This document shows, piece by piece, positions 53,925 through 62,956 of a DNA stretch of 64,000 nt (position 1 is the first letter of the stretch; every line of letters starts with the position of its first letter). The stretch spans positions 1 to 64,000 of the forward strand of contig CANFST010000001.1 of NCBI GenBank assembly GCA_947449695.1, written 5' to 3'. Made by a program: the position numbers and the translations under genes. Source of the DNA: Chitinophagales bacterium. Its GTDB lineage: Bacteria; Bacteroidota; Bacteroidia; Chitinophagales; CAIODY01. Under the pieces are notes generated by a model, which worked only from the letters and a program-made list of their open reading frames with translations, did not search any database and had not been told where the DNA came from.

Positions 53925-56444
53925 TTAATTTTTGGGTGAAAAAATAATTTTGTGTTTAGCTGTTGCATTGGCATTCAACACTTCAATTTTATTGTAATCG
54001 CCTTTTTCCCAAAGTTTGGTAAAGTTGTCGTAATAAATGCTTCCAGGGTTTCCACTTTGACCGCCAGGGTAAATTCCATAAGCTTCGGTTTGCGGCGTTA
54101 ACGAAACTACCATACGCCATGATGGACCATGGTCAGTTCCAACTGCATTTACTGAATTTCTTTCGCCATCACCAAAAGTGTAATTGTTGAACGCAGGAAT
54201 TTTTGCTAAATGCTCAATGAACGTTGCTCGATAATCTGCCCAGTTCGATTTGCCTTGTTTTTTTAGTTCATTGAATTGCTTGTAAGCCGTATCAAAAGAA
54301 GCTACCAGCAAATCTTTCAACGTTTCTTTTTTATTTTTTGTGTTGATATTATCCCAGAAAATAAAATTGGAATCGTTCTTCATAATGTCAATAAACACAT
54401 CACGATTTGGTTTTTCTAAATGATAAGGATATTGCTGAAACTCATCGTTGAAAGTAGCATCAGTCAAGGCATCGTACCATAAATTGAAAAAGGTGGTGGA
54501 TTCGTTTTTGGCGATATTATTTCTATCAAAAGATAATAGTTGCTTTGCAAATTTTGAATCGGTAAAATCTTTTGTAAACTCAATTTGAGGTTCATAACAT
54601 ACTATTCCTTTAGTTGCATACAACTTCCCATCCCCAAATGGTCGATACATTAATTCATATTGAGAGCTTTGAATTTCAGGTAGATAATTCAAATAAATAG
54701 CTTTAATAAAATCTTCAATCCAAAGGCTGTAATTGTCGTTTTGTAAACTCTTCATGTCTTTTGTTGTTATTCCGCCATCATACTGCCTTTCCAGCACTTC
54801 ATTAATTCTCAAACTTCTGTATTCATAATAATCTCCGTAATAATTGTAAGGATAAGTTTTGTCGGTGGGTTGTTGATTGGCACTGCTTACAAAGCCACGT
54901 TCGGGATTTAAAATGTGTGGGTTTTGTTCGTGTGGAATGAATTGATGTTGCGCCAATTTTGAATTGTTGCCTTCTAAAATAAATTTGCCTTCATCGGGCT
55001 GCAACACAGCAAATCTACCTTGTTCCCAAATAGCAATGTCTTTATTTTTACAAGCAAACACAAAATTTTGCCCTGGCGATTGAAAATAACTTATCGCTTT
55101 ATCATACTCCGAAAAATTATTGGCTCGGTTCAATAAATAAATCGTCATCAACTCATTGCTCGGATAATGTCCTATCCAATTCACCGCCAAATTTTCAATT
55201 TTATTATTCAGCTTCATTCCTTTGTCATATTGCACAGGTCCGAAAACCGTGTAGAATACAGTATCCAGCACCATTCCTTTTCCACGAACCTGAATGTTTT
55301 CAATTTTCATTTCGGTTTTTACCCAATGATTATCCAACCAATATTCTTGTTGCAAAGCATCTTTAAATTTGATGTGGTAAAAGTTTTTTACATCGCGTTC
55401 GGCATTAGTCATGCTCCATGCACACGAATCGTTGAAGCCAATAATCACACCTGGCGCACCGGGCATCGAAGCACCATTCACCGATTTTCCATTGCAAGTT
55501 AATTGCACCTGATACCAAATGGAAGGAAGCGTTAAATGCAAATGTGGGTCGCCACACAATATCGGAAATCCGCTCTGTGTCTTGCTTCCGCCAACTGCCC
55601 AATTGTTGCTGCCGACTTGATAATTTGGTTTTGGCGCAATGCCAGCGAAACCATTTTTGTTGTCGTACAATTCTAATTTTGTGGTATCGGGTTGGATGAC
55701 ATTTTCGAAATTATATTCCGTTCCTTTTGGAATAATAGGCGAAATGTAGTTTTGAAAATCAGGATAAAGTTCATCAAAAACTGATTTTTCAAAAACTCTG
55801 TTGGCATTGGTATAAGCAAAATCATTGCAATAGCCACTTAAATCATCAGCCATCAACTTTAGTAGCAGAGCGATTTTCAGCGTTGTCCAATGTTCGGGTT
55901 TGTAATCCAACAATTTATATTCGAGTGGTAAATGTTTCGCATCCAATTCATCTACAAAAGCGTTTACACCATTACAATATGCTTCAGCTGTCAATTTGGT
56001 TTTATCATCTTTCAGCATTTCGTTCAATGATTTTTCAGCAGCCCACACCATACCTTTTCGGCGTTGTGTTTTGTCATACTCCAATCCTTTGCTGCCAATG
56101 ATTTCACTCACCCTTCCTGCGGCTGCATGCGTTTGCAATTCCATTTGCCATAAGCGGTCTTTTGCTGTCAGGTAACCTTGAATAAAATACAAATCGTGTT
56201 CGTTATCAGCAATGATGTGTGGAATATGATTGTCGTCAAATAGCACTATTGATGAACCTTTTAAGCCAATGAGTGCAATATTTTCATTCGCATTTTTTTG
56301 TTGAATGGCATCTGCATTTTGCCAACAACCCATAAAGGGATTGAGAAATTTTGCAATCGGTGGCAACACACCAAAGCGATGATTCAACGAAAAACAAAGT
56401 GCTATAGTCAGGAAAAAAGTAAGTATAAATTTAAACCAACGCAT
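53925..56444 (-). CDS. penicillin acylase family protein
   Basis: An 839-residue exported Ntn-hydrolase that would cleave amide bonds, for example of penicillins or acyl-homoserine lactones. The N-terminal helix (3-22) serves as signal. The A chain contains IPHIIADNEHDLYFIQGYLTAKDRLWQME. The B chain begins at the nucleophile S279 in QVGSNNWAVGG, where self-cleavage frees the catalytic serine. Downstream segments GDPHLHLTLPSIWY and the late GPSWRMVVSL fit the family. The length matches other Bacteroidota members. The physiological substrate is unknown. Confidence 0.9.
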   Translation of the reverse strand: MRWFKFILTFFLTIALCFSLNHRFGVLPPIAKFLNPFMGCWQNADAIQQKNANENIALIGLKGSSIVLFDDNHIPHIIADNEHDLYFIQGYLTAKDRLWQMELQTHAAAGRVSEIIGSKGLEYDKTQRRKGMVWAAEKSLNEMLKDDKTKLTAEAYCNGVNAFVDELDAKHLPLEYKLLDYKPEHWTTLKIALLLKLMADDLSGYCNDFAYTNANRVFEKSVFDELYPDFQNYISPIIPKGTEYNFENVIQPDTTKLELYDNKNGFAGIAPKPNYQVGSNNWAVGGSKTQSGFPILCGDPHLHLTLPSIWYQVQLTCNGKSVNGASMPGAPGVIIGFNDSCAWSMTNAERDVKNFYHIKFKDALQQEYWLDNHWVKTEMKIENIQVRGKGMVLDTVFYTVFGPVQYDKGMKLNNKIENLAVNWIGHYPSNELMTIYLLNRANNFSEYDKAISYFQSPGQNFVFACKNKDIAIWEQGRFAVLQPDEGKFILEGNNSKLAQHQFIPHEQNPHILNPERGFVSSANQQPTDKTYPYNYYGDYYEYRSLRINEVLERQYDGGITTKDMKSLQNDNYSLWIEDFIKAIYLNYLPEIQSSQYELMYRPFGDGKLYATKGIVCYEPQIEFTKDFTDSKFAKQLLSFDRNNIAKNESTTFFNLWYDALTDATFNDEFQQYPYHLEKPNRDVFIDIMKNDSNFIFWDNINTKNKKETLKDLLVASFDTAYKQFNELKKQGKSNWADYRATFIEHLAKIPAFNNYTFGDGERNSVNAVGTDHGPSWRMVVSLTPQTEAYGIYPGGQSGNPGSIYYDNFTKLWEKGDYNKIEVLNANATAKHKIIFSPKN

Positions 56445-56542
56445 GAAGAATGTTATGAGTTATGAATGATGAGTTTTGAGTTCAGCATTCAAAGATAAAT
56501 TATTGAAGAGAGAAAAATTTGGAAGTTTGAAACAAGCGAATG

Positions 56543-57226
56543 TTAATGGTAGAGTTTGTTTTTCTTTACCTTGAAAGCTAATCCAATGCGGAAACCGAAT
56601 TGAATAGTTAGGTGACCACTGTTTAATGTAGCTTGCTTTGGCGGATTGTAATATGTAAATGAACTTGGTGAATCTATGTAGTTCTCTGACGATACTGCTA
56701 AATTTCTCAACTTCAAACGCAATCCTGGTCCTCCATAGATTTCGAAAGTAAAGTACTTCAATACAATGAATTCTTTCCCGAAAATATATTCAAACCCAAA
56801 AACCATTTTCTTCTCATCAGCCACCATCCTTTTATCATGGTCTCCAACATACATTAAATCAGAAGTCTCATTAATTCCACTCGGCGCTTCATTAGAATGA
56901 TTCCATGCAAAGTAACGATTCTGAAATTTTTGATGGCGAAAGAATAACAATGGGCTTTGATAAAAACCTTTCGAAGTATAATTTCTAAAATCAATTTTCA
57001 AGGTAAATCCTTTGCCATCATTGCCATAAAAATATGAACTAATAAAGCCACCTCCAATTTCCAGACTTTTGTTTCGGCAATATTTGTATTCAATCATTCC
57101 ACCAAATTCTACATTATCATTTATTAATGCAGGTAAGCTTGCCTTTATCATCAGCCTTGGTATTGTATCCCAGCCTTTTGCAAAAACCGAAATCGGCAAC
57201 AGCAACAAAAAAAATATTTTTTTCAT
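56543..57226 (-). CDS. outer-membrane barrel-like protein of unknown function
   Basis: A 227-residue protein with a signal peptide (1-16, LPISVFAKG) and alternating strands (EFGGMIEYKYCRNKSLEIGGGFISSYFYG, YFTFEIYGGPGLRLKLRN, LTIQFGFRIGLAFKVKK). It is probably an outer-membrane beta barrel, but it ends NKLYH rather than with an aromatic residue. On the minus strand TATCTTTG (complement of 57241-57248) is a good -7 element just upstream of the start, so it has its own promoter. Confidence 0.65.
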   Translation of the reverse strand: MKKIFFLLLLPISVFAKGWDTIPRLMIKASLPALINDNVEFGGMIEYKYCRNKSLEIGGGFISSYFYGNDGKGFTLKIDFRNYTSKGFYQSPLLFFRHQKFQNRYFAWNHSNEAPSGINETSDLMYVGDHDKRMVADEKKMVFGFEYIFGKEFIVLKYFTFEIYGGPGLRLKLRNLAVSSENYIDSPSSFTYYNPPKQATLNSGHLTIQFGFRIGLAFKVKKNKLYH

Positions 57227-57274
57227 AGCATCAATTTTATCAAAGATAAAGATTTGTTTGCTTTATAAATAATC

Positions 57275-58045
57275 TTATCCCTCAATCCATTCCACACCAG
57301 TTAAATCTAAAAACACATCTTCTAATGTAGCAGCTTTAACTTGTTTCTTGCGCTGAAAACCTTTTGCAATCAAGCTGTCAATTAAATTGTCAGGAGAATC
57401 TAGTGCAATTAAATTTCCTTTTTCCATGATGCCACAGCGGTCGCAAAGTTGTTCGGCTTCATCCATGTAATGCGTAGTAATCACCACTGTTGCACCTTTT
57501 GCTCTCACTTGTTTTATCAATTCCCACAAATTTCTTCGAGCCTGTGGGTCAAGACCAGTTGTAGGTTCGTCTAAGAAAATAATTTTTGGTGTATTAATTA
57601 GTGTAGTAGCAATGCTGAATCGCTGCTTTTGTCCGCCGCTTAATTCTTTGAATTTTGCTTTCGCTTTGTCAGTTAAATTTACCGATTCCAACACTTGCAT
57701 CGCATCCACTTTCACATTGTACAAACCCGAAAACAAATCAATCAACTGCAACAAATTAATGTTCGGATAGAATCCAGCCGCCTGCAATTGTACGCCAATT
57801 ATGCGTTTGATGTCGGCAGCGTTTTTGTCTACACTCTTTCCATTGATTAAAACTTCGCCGCTTGTTTTATCACGAAGTGTTTCCATGATTTCTAAAGTGG
57901 TGGTTTTGCCTGCGCCATTCGGACCCAGCAAACCAAAAATTTCACCTTCCATCACATCAAACGAAATGCCTTTTACGGCTTCAAAATCATCATATTTTTT
58001 GGTGAGATTTTTTACCTCAATTATTTTATTGGTTGTCATTTTCAA
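57275..58045 (-). CDS. ABC transporter ATP-binding protein
   Basis: A 256-residue ATPase with Walker A GPNGAGKTT (about 39-47), Q-loop GVQLQAAGF, signature LSGGQKQR, Walker B KIIFLDEPTTGLD and the switch histidine in VVITTHYMDEAE. The sequence is of the drug/ABC-2 exporter type (CcmA-like), which works with a separate membrane protein. No permease gene is adjacent, so it is an orphan here. The end (KAATLEDVFLDLTGVEWIEG) is the usual C-terminal tail of this class. Confidence 0.9.
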   Translation of the reverse strand: MKMTTNKIIEVKNLTKKYDDFEAVKGISFDVMEGEIFGLLGPNGAGKTTTLEIMETLRDKTSGEVLINGKSVDKNAADIKRIIGVQLQAAGFYPNINLLQLIDLFSGLYNVKVDAMQVLESVNLTDKAKAKFKELSGGQKQRFSIATTLINTPKIIFLDEPTTGLDPQARRNLWELIKQVRAKGATVVITTHYMDEAEQLCDRCGIMEKGNLIALDSPDNLIDSLIAKGFQRKKQVKAATLEDVFLDLTGVEWIEG

Positions 58046-58082
58046 ACTTTGTTTTGATTTAACAAAGATGCAAATTCAAAAG

Positions 58083-58114
58083 TTTCGAGCATTAATTTTT
58101 TTGCTGTAACTTTG
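58083..58114 (+). promoter_or_regulatory. promoter of the toxin-antitoxin pair
   Basis: TTTC (58083-58086), 20 bases, then TAACTTTG (58107-58114) fits the Bacteroidota pattern with one change in the -33 box. The -7 box covers the TTG at 58112, which rules that codon out as start and supports the ATG at 58133. Confidence 0.45.
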
Positions 58115-58132
58115 AAAAGAAAATATTTCATT

Positions 58133-58375
58133 ATGCTCACCATTTCAGATGATGTTTTAAAAAGTTCGGGACTTTCCGAAATTGAATTGCAACAAGAAAT
58201 TGCTGTAATGCTTTATGCCAAAGGAAAATTATCAATTGGCAAGGCCAAAAATATGTTGAACATGACCATTTTAGAATTTCAAAAATTGCTTTGCGAAAAA
58301 AATATTCCGCAAAATTATAGTGTGCAAGATTTTGAACATGATTTAAAAACCATCGAGCAATTGCATTTGATATGA
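58133..58375 (+). CDS. UPF0175-type antitoxin
   Basis: From the ATG at 58133 this encodes 80 residues: MLTISDDVLKSSGLSEIELQQEIAVMLYAKGKLSIGKAKNMLNM in its first half, with the SxxELxxExAxxLYxxGxLSxGxAAxL pattern of the UPF0175 family. These small proteins bind DNA and act as antitoxins to PIN-like DUF3368 proteins. Its stop overlaps the start of the toxin gene in an ATGA. A promoter-like sequence lies just upstream, and antitoxins of such pairs usually repress their own promoter. Confidence 0.85.
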   Translation: MLTISDDVLKSSGLSEIELQQEIAVMLYAKGKLSIGKAKNMLNMTILEFQKLLCEKNIPQNYSVQDFEHDLKTIEQLHLI

Positions 58376-58860
58376 TTGTAGTAAGCGACACTTCACCGTT
58401 AAGTTCGTTGTTACAGATAAACTCCATTTATCTTTTAAAAAGTATTTACGGGAAAATTATTTTGCCTAATGCTGTGATGGATGAATTGAATCGGTTAGAA
58501 TCAAAAGGCATTGATTTGTCTGCAATTAAAAATGCAGATTGGATTGAAGTGAAATCAGTTCATGATTTTAATGCGGTTGAAAATTTGATGTTGGAATTAG
58601 ATAGAGGTGAATCGGAAGCGATTGTTTTGGCGAAAGAAATTCATTCTGATTTATTGTTGATGGATGAAGCAAAAGGCAGGCATATAGCCGATTTGGAAGG
58701 ATTGAAAACAATCGGAGTATTGGGTATTTTGGTAATCGCCAAAAACAAAAAATTAATAAACTCGGTGAAAGAAAAAATTGATGAAATGAAATTGAAAGCA
58801 AATTTTTGGATAAAAGAAGATTTGTATAAACGGGTTTTAGAATCGGTAAATGAAATTTAA
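58372..58860 (+). CDS. DUF3368 PIN-like toxin
   Basis: A 162-residue PIN-like nuclease, expected to cut RNA. Acidic metal ligands are D6 in VVSDTSPL, E80/E82 in LDRGESEAI and D98 in LLLMDEAKGR. A GVLGILVIAKNKKLI segment follows, typical of the DUF3368 family. The pairing with a UPF0175 gene is the standard arrangement. All key acidic residues are present, so the toxin is probably active. The following DUF4175 gene starts nine bases after the stop in the same direction. Confidence 0.88.
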   Translation: MIVVSDTSPLSSLLQINSIYLLKSIYGKIILPNAVMDELNRLESKGIDLSAIKNADWIEVKSVHDFNAVENLMLELDRGESEAIVLAKEIHSDLLLMDEAKGRHIADLEGLKTIGVLGILVIAKNKKLINSVKEKIDEMKLKANFWIKEDLYKRVLESVNEI

Positions 58861-58869
58861 AAAACAGAA

Positions 58870-61800
58870 ATGACCAACTACCAACTCCTTATACAAAAGC
58901 TCGACGAATTTATTCGCAAGTACTATTTCAATCAGCTACTTCGTGGATTGATATATGCTGTGGCTATTGTTGTAGCTGCATTTTTGAGCATCAGCTTGCT
59001 TGAAAATTATTTCTATTTCAGTTCCGTTATCAGAAATGTGATGTTGTTTGGGTTTTTGATTTTGTTGCTTTTTTCATTGGTGAAATATATTTTCATTCCA
59101 CTTACCAAATATTATCGTTTGGGAAAAGTGATTTCACACCAAAAAGCTGCAAATATTATCGGAACTCATTTTCAGAATGTTCAGGATAAATTGTTGAATG
59201 TGCTTCAGCTGCAACACAGCGTTGAAGAAGGAAGTTTGCAACATGCTGTTTCAAAAGATTTGATTGTGGCAAGTATCAATCAGAAATCTTCAGAGTTGAA
59301 ACCAATTCCATTTCAATCGGCGATTAATTTGAATGAAAATAGAAAATACTTGAAATATGCCATAGTGCCAGCTTTGGCGTTAGTGGGCATTTTATTGATT
59401 GCGCCAAATTTGATTACGAAGCCAACAAAAAGATTATTGAATCCGAATACTCAATTTGAAAAAGAAGCCCCATTTAATTTCGAATTGCAGAACACACAAT
59501 TATCAGTTTTGCAGCAAAATGATTTCACAGTTCAATTAAAAATTTCAGGAAAAGTTTTGCCCGATGAAGTAGAATTGAATTGGCAAAATAATAATTACAA
59601 AATGCAGAAAACGGCTGCAAACACCTTTGAATACAAGCTTTCTAATTTACAAAAAACATCTCCGTTTTATTTTGAAGCAGCTGGATTTCATTCGAAACAA
59701 TATGATTTGAAAGTGATTTCACGACCGATGATTGTTGGTTTTGATTTGGCGTTGAATTATCCAGGTTATCTCAACAAGAAAAATGAACTGATGCAAAACA
59801 TTGGCGATGTGGAAGTGCCCGAAGGAACATATTTGCATTGGCAATTTAACACACAAAATACACAAAATATTAGTACCCATTTTTCGGATAGCTCGGCTTC
59901 GGAAGCCAATAACAGCAATGATTTCAGCTTGCAAAAAAGATTGTTGAAACCAATGAGTTACACTTTGTTTGTGAGCAACAATGAAATTAAAAATGCGGAC
60001 AGCATCACTTACCACATCAATGTCATCCCCGATTTATTTCCGACAATTTCTGCAACAGAAATGCACGATTCCATCAACAAAAAATTGGTGTATTTCGTTG
60101 GGCAAGCCGAAGATGATTATGGTTTGAAAAGCATTTCATTTCATTACCAAATAATTTCTTCGGATAAAAATAAATCTTCTGAAAATCGCTCTACGCCTAT
60201 TTCACAGCCGAATGGAAAATTTGCCAACTTCAATCATTTTGTTGATTTAAACACGTTGGGAATTTCGCCTGGCGATAAAGTTTCTTACTATTTTGAATGC
60301 TTTGATAATGATGGTGTGCATGGTTCAAAATCAGCACGAACTGGTGTGATGACTTATGAAATGCCATCTGAAAAACAATTAGAAAATCAAGTGGCGATGA
60401 ACAGCAAATCTATTTTAGCTGATTTGGAGAAAGCATTGAAAGAAGCAAAAGATTTGAAAAACAAAATCAAAGAATTGCAAGAGAAATTGTTGCAAAAAAA
60501 GCAATTGAGTTTTGAAGAAAAAAAGGAATTGGAAAATTTGCAAAAGCAGGAAAAACAGCTACAGCAAAAGGTTGATGACATGGCACAGCATTTTGAAGAA
60601 AACAAAAATGCGTTGGCAGAGTTGCAACAATTATCGCCCGAAATGAAAGACAAAATGGATGCTTTGAAAGAAATGATGAATGAAATGAAGAAAGATGAAC
60701 AGGAAAATAAGATGAAAGATTTGGCGGAAAATATGGAGAAAATGAACAAGGAAGAATTGATGCAACAGTTAAAAGAACAACAACAAAATCAGGAACAAAA
60801 GCAAAAAGAATTGGATAGAATGATGAGTCTTTTTAAGCAAATGCAATTGGACCAAAAAGTGCAAGAAGCAATAAAAGATTTGAATGATTTAGCAAAAAAA
60901 CAAGATGATTTAGAAAAGAAAACAGAAGAAAATAAATTGGCAGATGCAGCTACAAACAAGGATTTGAAGCAGCAGCAGGATGATTTGAAAAAAGATTTTG
61001 CCGATGTAAAAAAGCAATTGGATGAAATTGCAAAATTGGATAAGGAAGGAAAAGATGCGTTGAAAATGGACGATACCAAACAAGACCAAAAAGAAACGGA
61101 GCAAGACATGCAAGATGCTTCGGAAAGTTTGGATAAACAACAAAATGGCAAAGCTGGAAAGAGTCAAAAAAGTGCTTCATCAAAAATGAAAAAGATGGCG
61201 CAACACATGCAGCAAAAACAAGAATCGGAAGAGGCGCAACAATTGGAAATGGATTTAAGAGCGATTCGTCAGTTGCTGGAAAACTTGGTAAAAATGAGTT
61301 ATGACCAAGAGGATTTGATGAATGATGTACGAACTGCCAACATCAACAATCCTCAATATCTGGCAATGATGCAACGTCAGCAAAAGTTGAAAGAAGATTC
61401 AAAAATGATTGAGGACAGTTTGTATTCCTTAGGAAAAACTGTGATGCAGATTAAAAAAATTGTGACAGAACAAATGAACGACATCAATAAATATCAGATT
61501 CGTTCTATTGCCAGCCTCGAAGCCCGAAACACTTATCAGGCAAGTGGTGAACAACAATATATTATGACTGGAGCAAATAATCTGGCATTGATGCTGACCG
61601 AAATAATGCAGAATATGCAAATGCAACAGCAATCGCAAAGCAGTAAACCCGGAAGTGGTAAATGCAATAAGCCAGGTGGAATGGGACAAGGAAAATCGGG
61701 TAAAAAAAGTGGAAAGGGAATGAAAGACATTTCGCAGATGAGTAAAGAAATGCAGGAGCAAATTGCAAAAATGCTTGGTCAGAAACCAGGAGAAAAACCT

Positions 61801-62355
61801 GGCAACAAGCCGGGTAACAAACCAGGTGAAAAGCCCGGAGAAAAACCTGGTGGAAGTGCAATGGGTGGCAGCGGACAAGGTCAGCAAGAAAGTAAAAATG
61901 GTAAACCAAGCAATAAAGAAGGCTCATTAAGTAGTCAACAATTTGCTGAAATGGCAGCCAAGCAAGCCGCTATTCGTAAGGCTTTGCAACAATATGACCA
62001 GGAGAACAATAAAGATGGCAAGAACAAATACGGCAACCTGCAACAGTTAATGAAAGATATGGAACGCAATGAAGCTGATTTGGTCAATAAAAGATTGACT
62101 GAAGAAATGTTACGCCGTCAGCAAGATATCGTAACAAGACTATTAGAAGCCGAGGAAGCCGAACGCAAGCAGGATGAAGACCAGAAACGTGAAAGCAAAA
62201 CGGCTGATGACAAACAACAACCAATGCCGCCATCGTTGAAAGAATATTTATTAAAACGCCAAGCCGAATTGGAATTGTATAAAACTGTGCCGCCAAACCT
62301 GCGCCCATACTACAAAGGCAGAGTGGAAGAGTATTTTAAGAATATAAAATTGTGA
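58870..62355 (+). CDS. DUF4175 family membrane protein
   Basis: A 1161-residue protein. Helices at about 23-45, 52-75 and 160-180 anchor it in the inner membrane; residues 190-500 are beta-rich domains outside. From about 500 to 870 runs a long coiled coil rich in K, E and Q (KELQEKLLQKKQLSFEEKK and similar). Near 970-1000 lies a low-complexity (N/E)KPG repeat, and the end is helical again. DUF4175 proteins are common in Bacteroidota, often near MoxR/VWA genes, and are of unknown function. The long coiled coil produces several false open frames on the other strand (60387-61183). Possibly cotranscribed with the toxin-antitoxin pair. Confidence 0.85.
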   Translation: MTNYQLLIQKLDEFIRKYYFNQLLRGLIYAVAIVVAAFLSISLLENYFYFSSVIRNVMLFGFLILLLFSLVKYIFIPLTKYYRLGKVISHQKAANIIGTHFQNVQDKLLNVLQLQHSVEEGSLQHAVSKDLIVASINQKSSELKPIPFQSAINLNENRKYLKYAIVPALALVGILLIAPNLITKPTKRLLNPNTQFEKEAPFNFELQNTQLSVLQQNDFTVQLKISGKVLPDEVELNWQNNNYKMQKTAANTFEYKLSNLQKTSPFYFEAAGFHSKQYDLKVISRPMIVGFDLALNYPGYLNKKNELMQNIGDVEVPEGTYLHWQFNTQNTQNISTHFSDSSASEANNSNDFSLQKRLLKPMSYTLFVSNNEIKNADSITYHINVIPDLFPTISATEMHDSINKKLVYFVGQAEDDYGLKSISFHYQIISSDKNKSSENRSTPISQPNGKFANFNHFVDLNTLGISPGDKVSYYFECFDNDGVHGSKSARTGVMTYEMPSEKQLENQVAMNSKSILADLEKALKEAKDLKNKIKELQEKLLQKKQLSFEEKKELENLQKQEKQLQQKVDDMAQHFEENKNALAELQQLSPEMKDKMDALKEMMNEMKKDEQENKMKDLAENMEKMNKEELMQQLKEQQQNQEQKQKELDRMMSLFKQMQLDQKVQEAIKDLNDLAKKQDDLEKKTEENKLADAATNKDLKQQQDDLKKDFADVKKQLDEIAKLDKEGKDALKMDDTKQDQKETEQDMQDASESLDKQQNGKAGKSQKSASSKMKKMAQHMQQKQESEEAQQLEMDLRAIRQLLENLVKMSYDQEDLMNDVRTANINNPQYLAMMQRQQKLKEDSKMIEDSLYSLGKTVMQIKKIVTEQMNDINKYQIRSIASLEARNTYQASGEQQYIMTGANNLALMLTEIMQNMQMQQQSQSSKPGSGKCNKPGGMGQGKSGKKSGKGMKDISQMSKEMQEQIAKMLGQKPGEKPGNKPGNKPGEKPGEKPGGSAMGGSGQGQQESKNGKPSNKEGSLSSQQFAEMAAKQAAIRKALQQYDQENNKDGKNKYGNLQQLMKDMERNEADLVNKRLTEEMLRRQQDIVTRLLEAEEAERKQDEDQKRESKTADDKQQPMPPSLKEYLLKRQAELELYKTVPPNLRPYYKGRVEEYFKNIKL

Positions 62356-62361
62356 GGAAAA

Positions 62362-62937
62362 TTAAGCAGAACCGTTCACTGAAAAATCGTAAACTTTTCG
62401 TTTTGATAAATTTATTTTGAGTTGGAAAAAACATTTTCCGCCATCATTAACGTCTAAAATTTGATGTTTATAAATTTCATTTTCACCCCAACTCCAACAG
62501 AAACAATTTACCCAAACCTCCTTTTCACTATTTGAATTAATTATTGCAACATACTGACGATTATAATTTTTCAAATCAATTATCCAATTAGATAAATCAC
62601 TTTTGAATTTTGGGTCACTTTCTTTCAAAGTCAAAAATTCTTTTTCTTGTTGAATATTGAAGGAGTTAATTTGAATTTTCAAGAGTGAATCAATCAATTT
62701 AAAATCGTTTGCTTTCAAGGTTATTGATACCCCAAAACCAAAAACGTCTTTCATTGTGCTGTCATAAGGAATGATTACATAGCAAGATTCATCGGAATGA
62801 GGTTGGTTTCTTTTTAATTCAGTTGGTGGTGGTGGTTTTAAGGAATCTAAAGAATTATTATTGCTCATATCCACTTTCTGCTTTTCAGAATAATGACATG
62901 AACAGAAAAATATCGCAAAAAATAAAACTCTTTTCAT
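62362..62937 (-). CDS. small exported protein, possible lipoprotein
   Basis: A 191-residue protein with a short hydrophobic start (RVLFFAIFFCSC) in which C12 or C14 could be a lipid anchor, although the residues before them do not fit the lipobox well. A proline run (LKPPPPTEL) follows. The rest is a mixed domain with VIIPYDSTMKDVFGFGVSITLK, VWVNCFCWSWGENEIYKHQ and DGGKCFFQLKI. I recognise no family. It converges with DUF4175, whose stop lies six bases away. Confidence 0.65.
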   Translation of the reverse strand: MKRVLFFAIFFCSCHYSEKQKVDMSNNNSLDSLKPPPPTELKRNQPHSDESCYVIIPYDSTMKDVFGFGVSITLKANDFKLIDSLLKIQINSFNIQQEKEFLTLKESDPKFKSDLSNWIIDLKNYNRQYVAIINSNSEKEVWVNCFCWSWGENEIYKHQILDVNDGGKCFFQLKINLSKRKVYDFSVNGSA

Positions 62938-62956
62938 AAAAGAAATTTAGTGAAAA

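Noticed and set aside
60387-61183. Several minus-strand frames rich in Cys, Ser and Phe
   Set aside because: They are the antisense of the Lys/Glu/Gln-rich coiled coil of the DUF4175 gene; AAA, GAA and GAT codons read backwards give such compositions.
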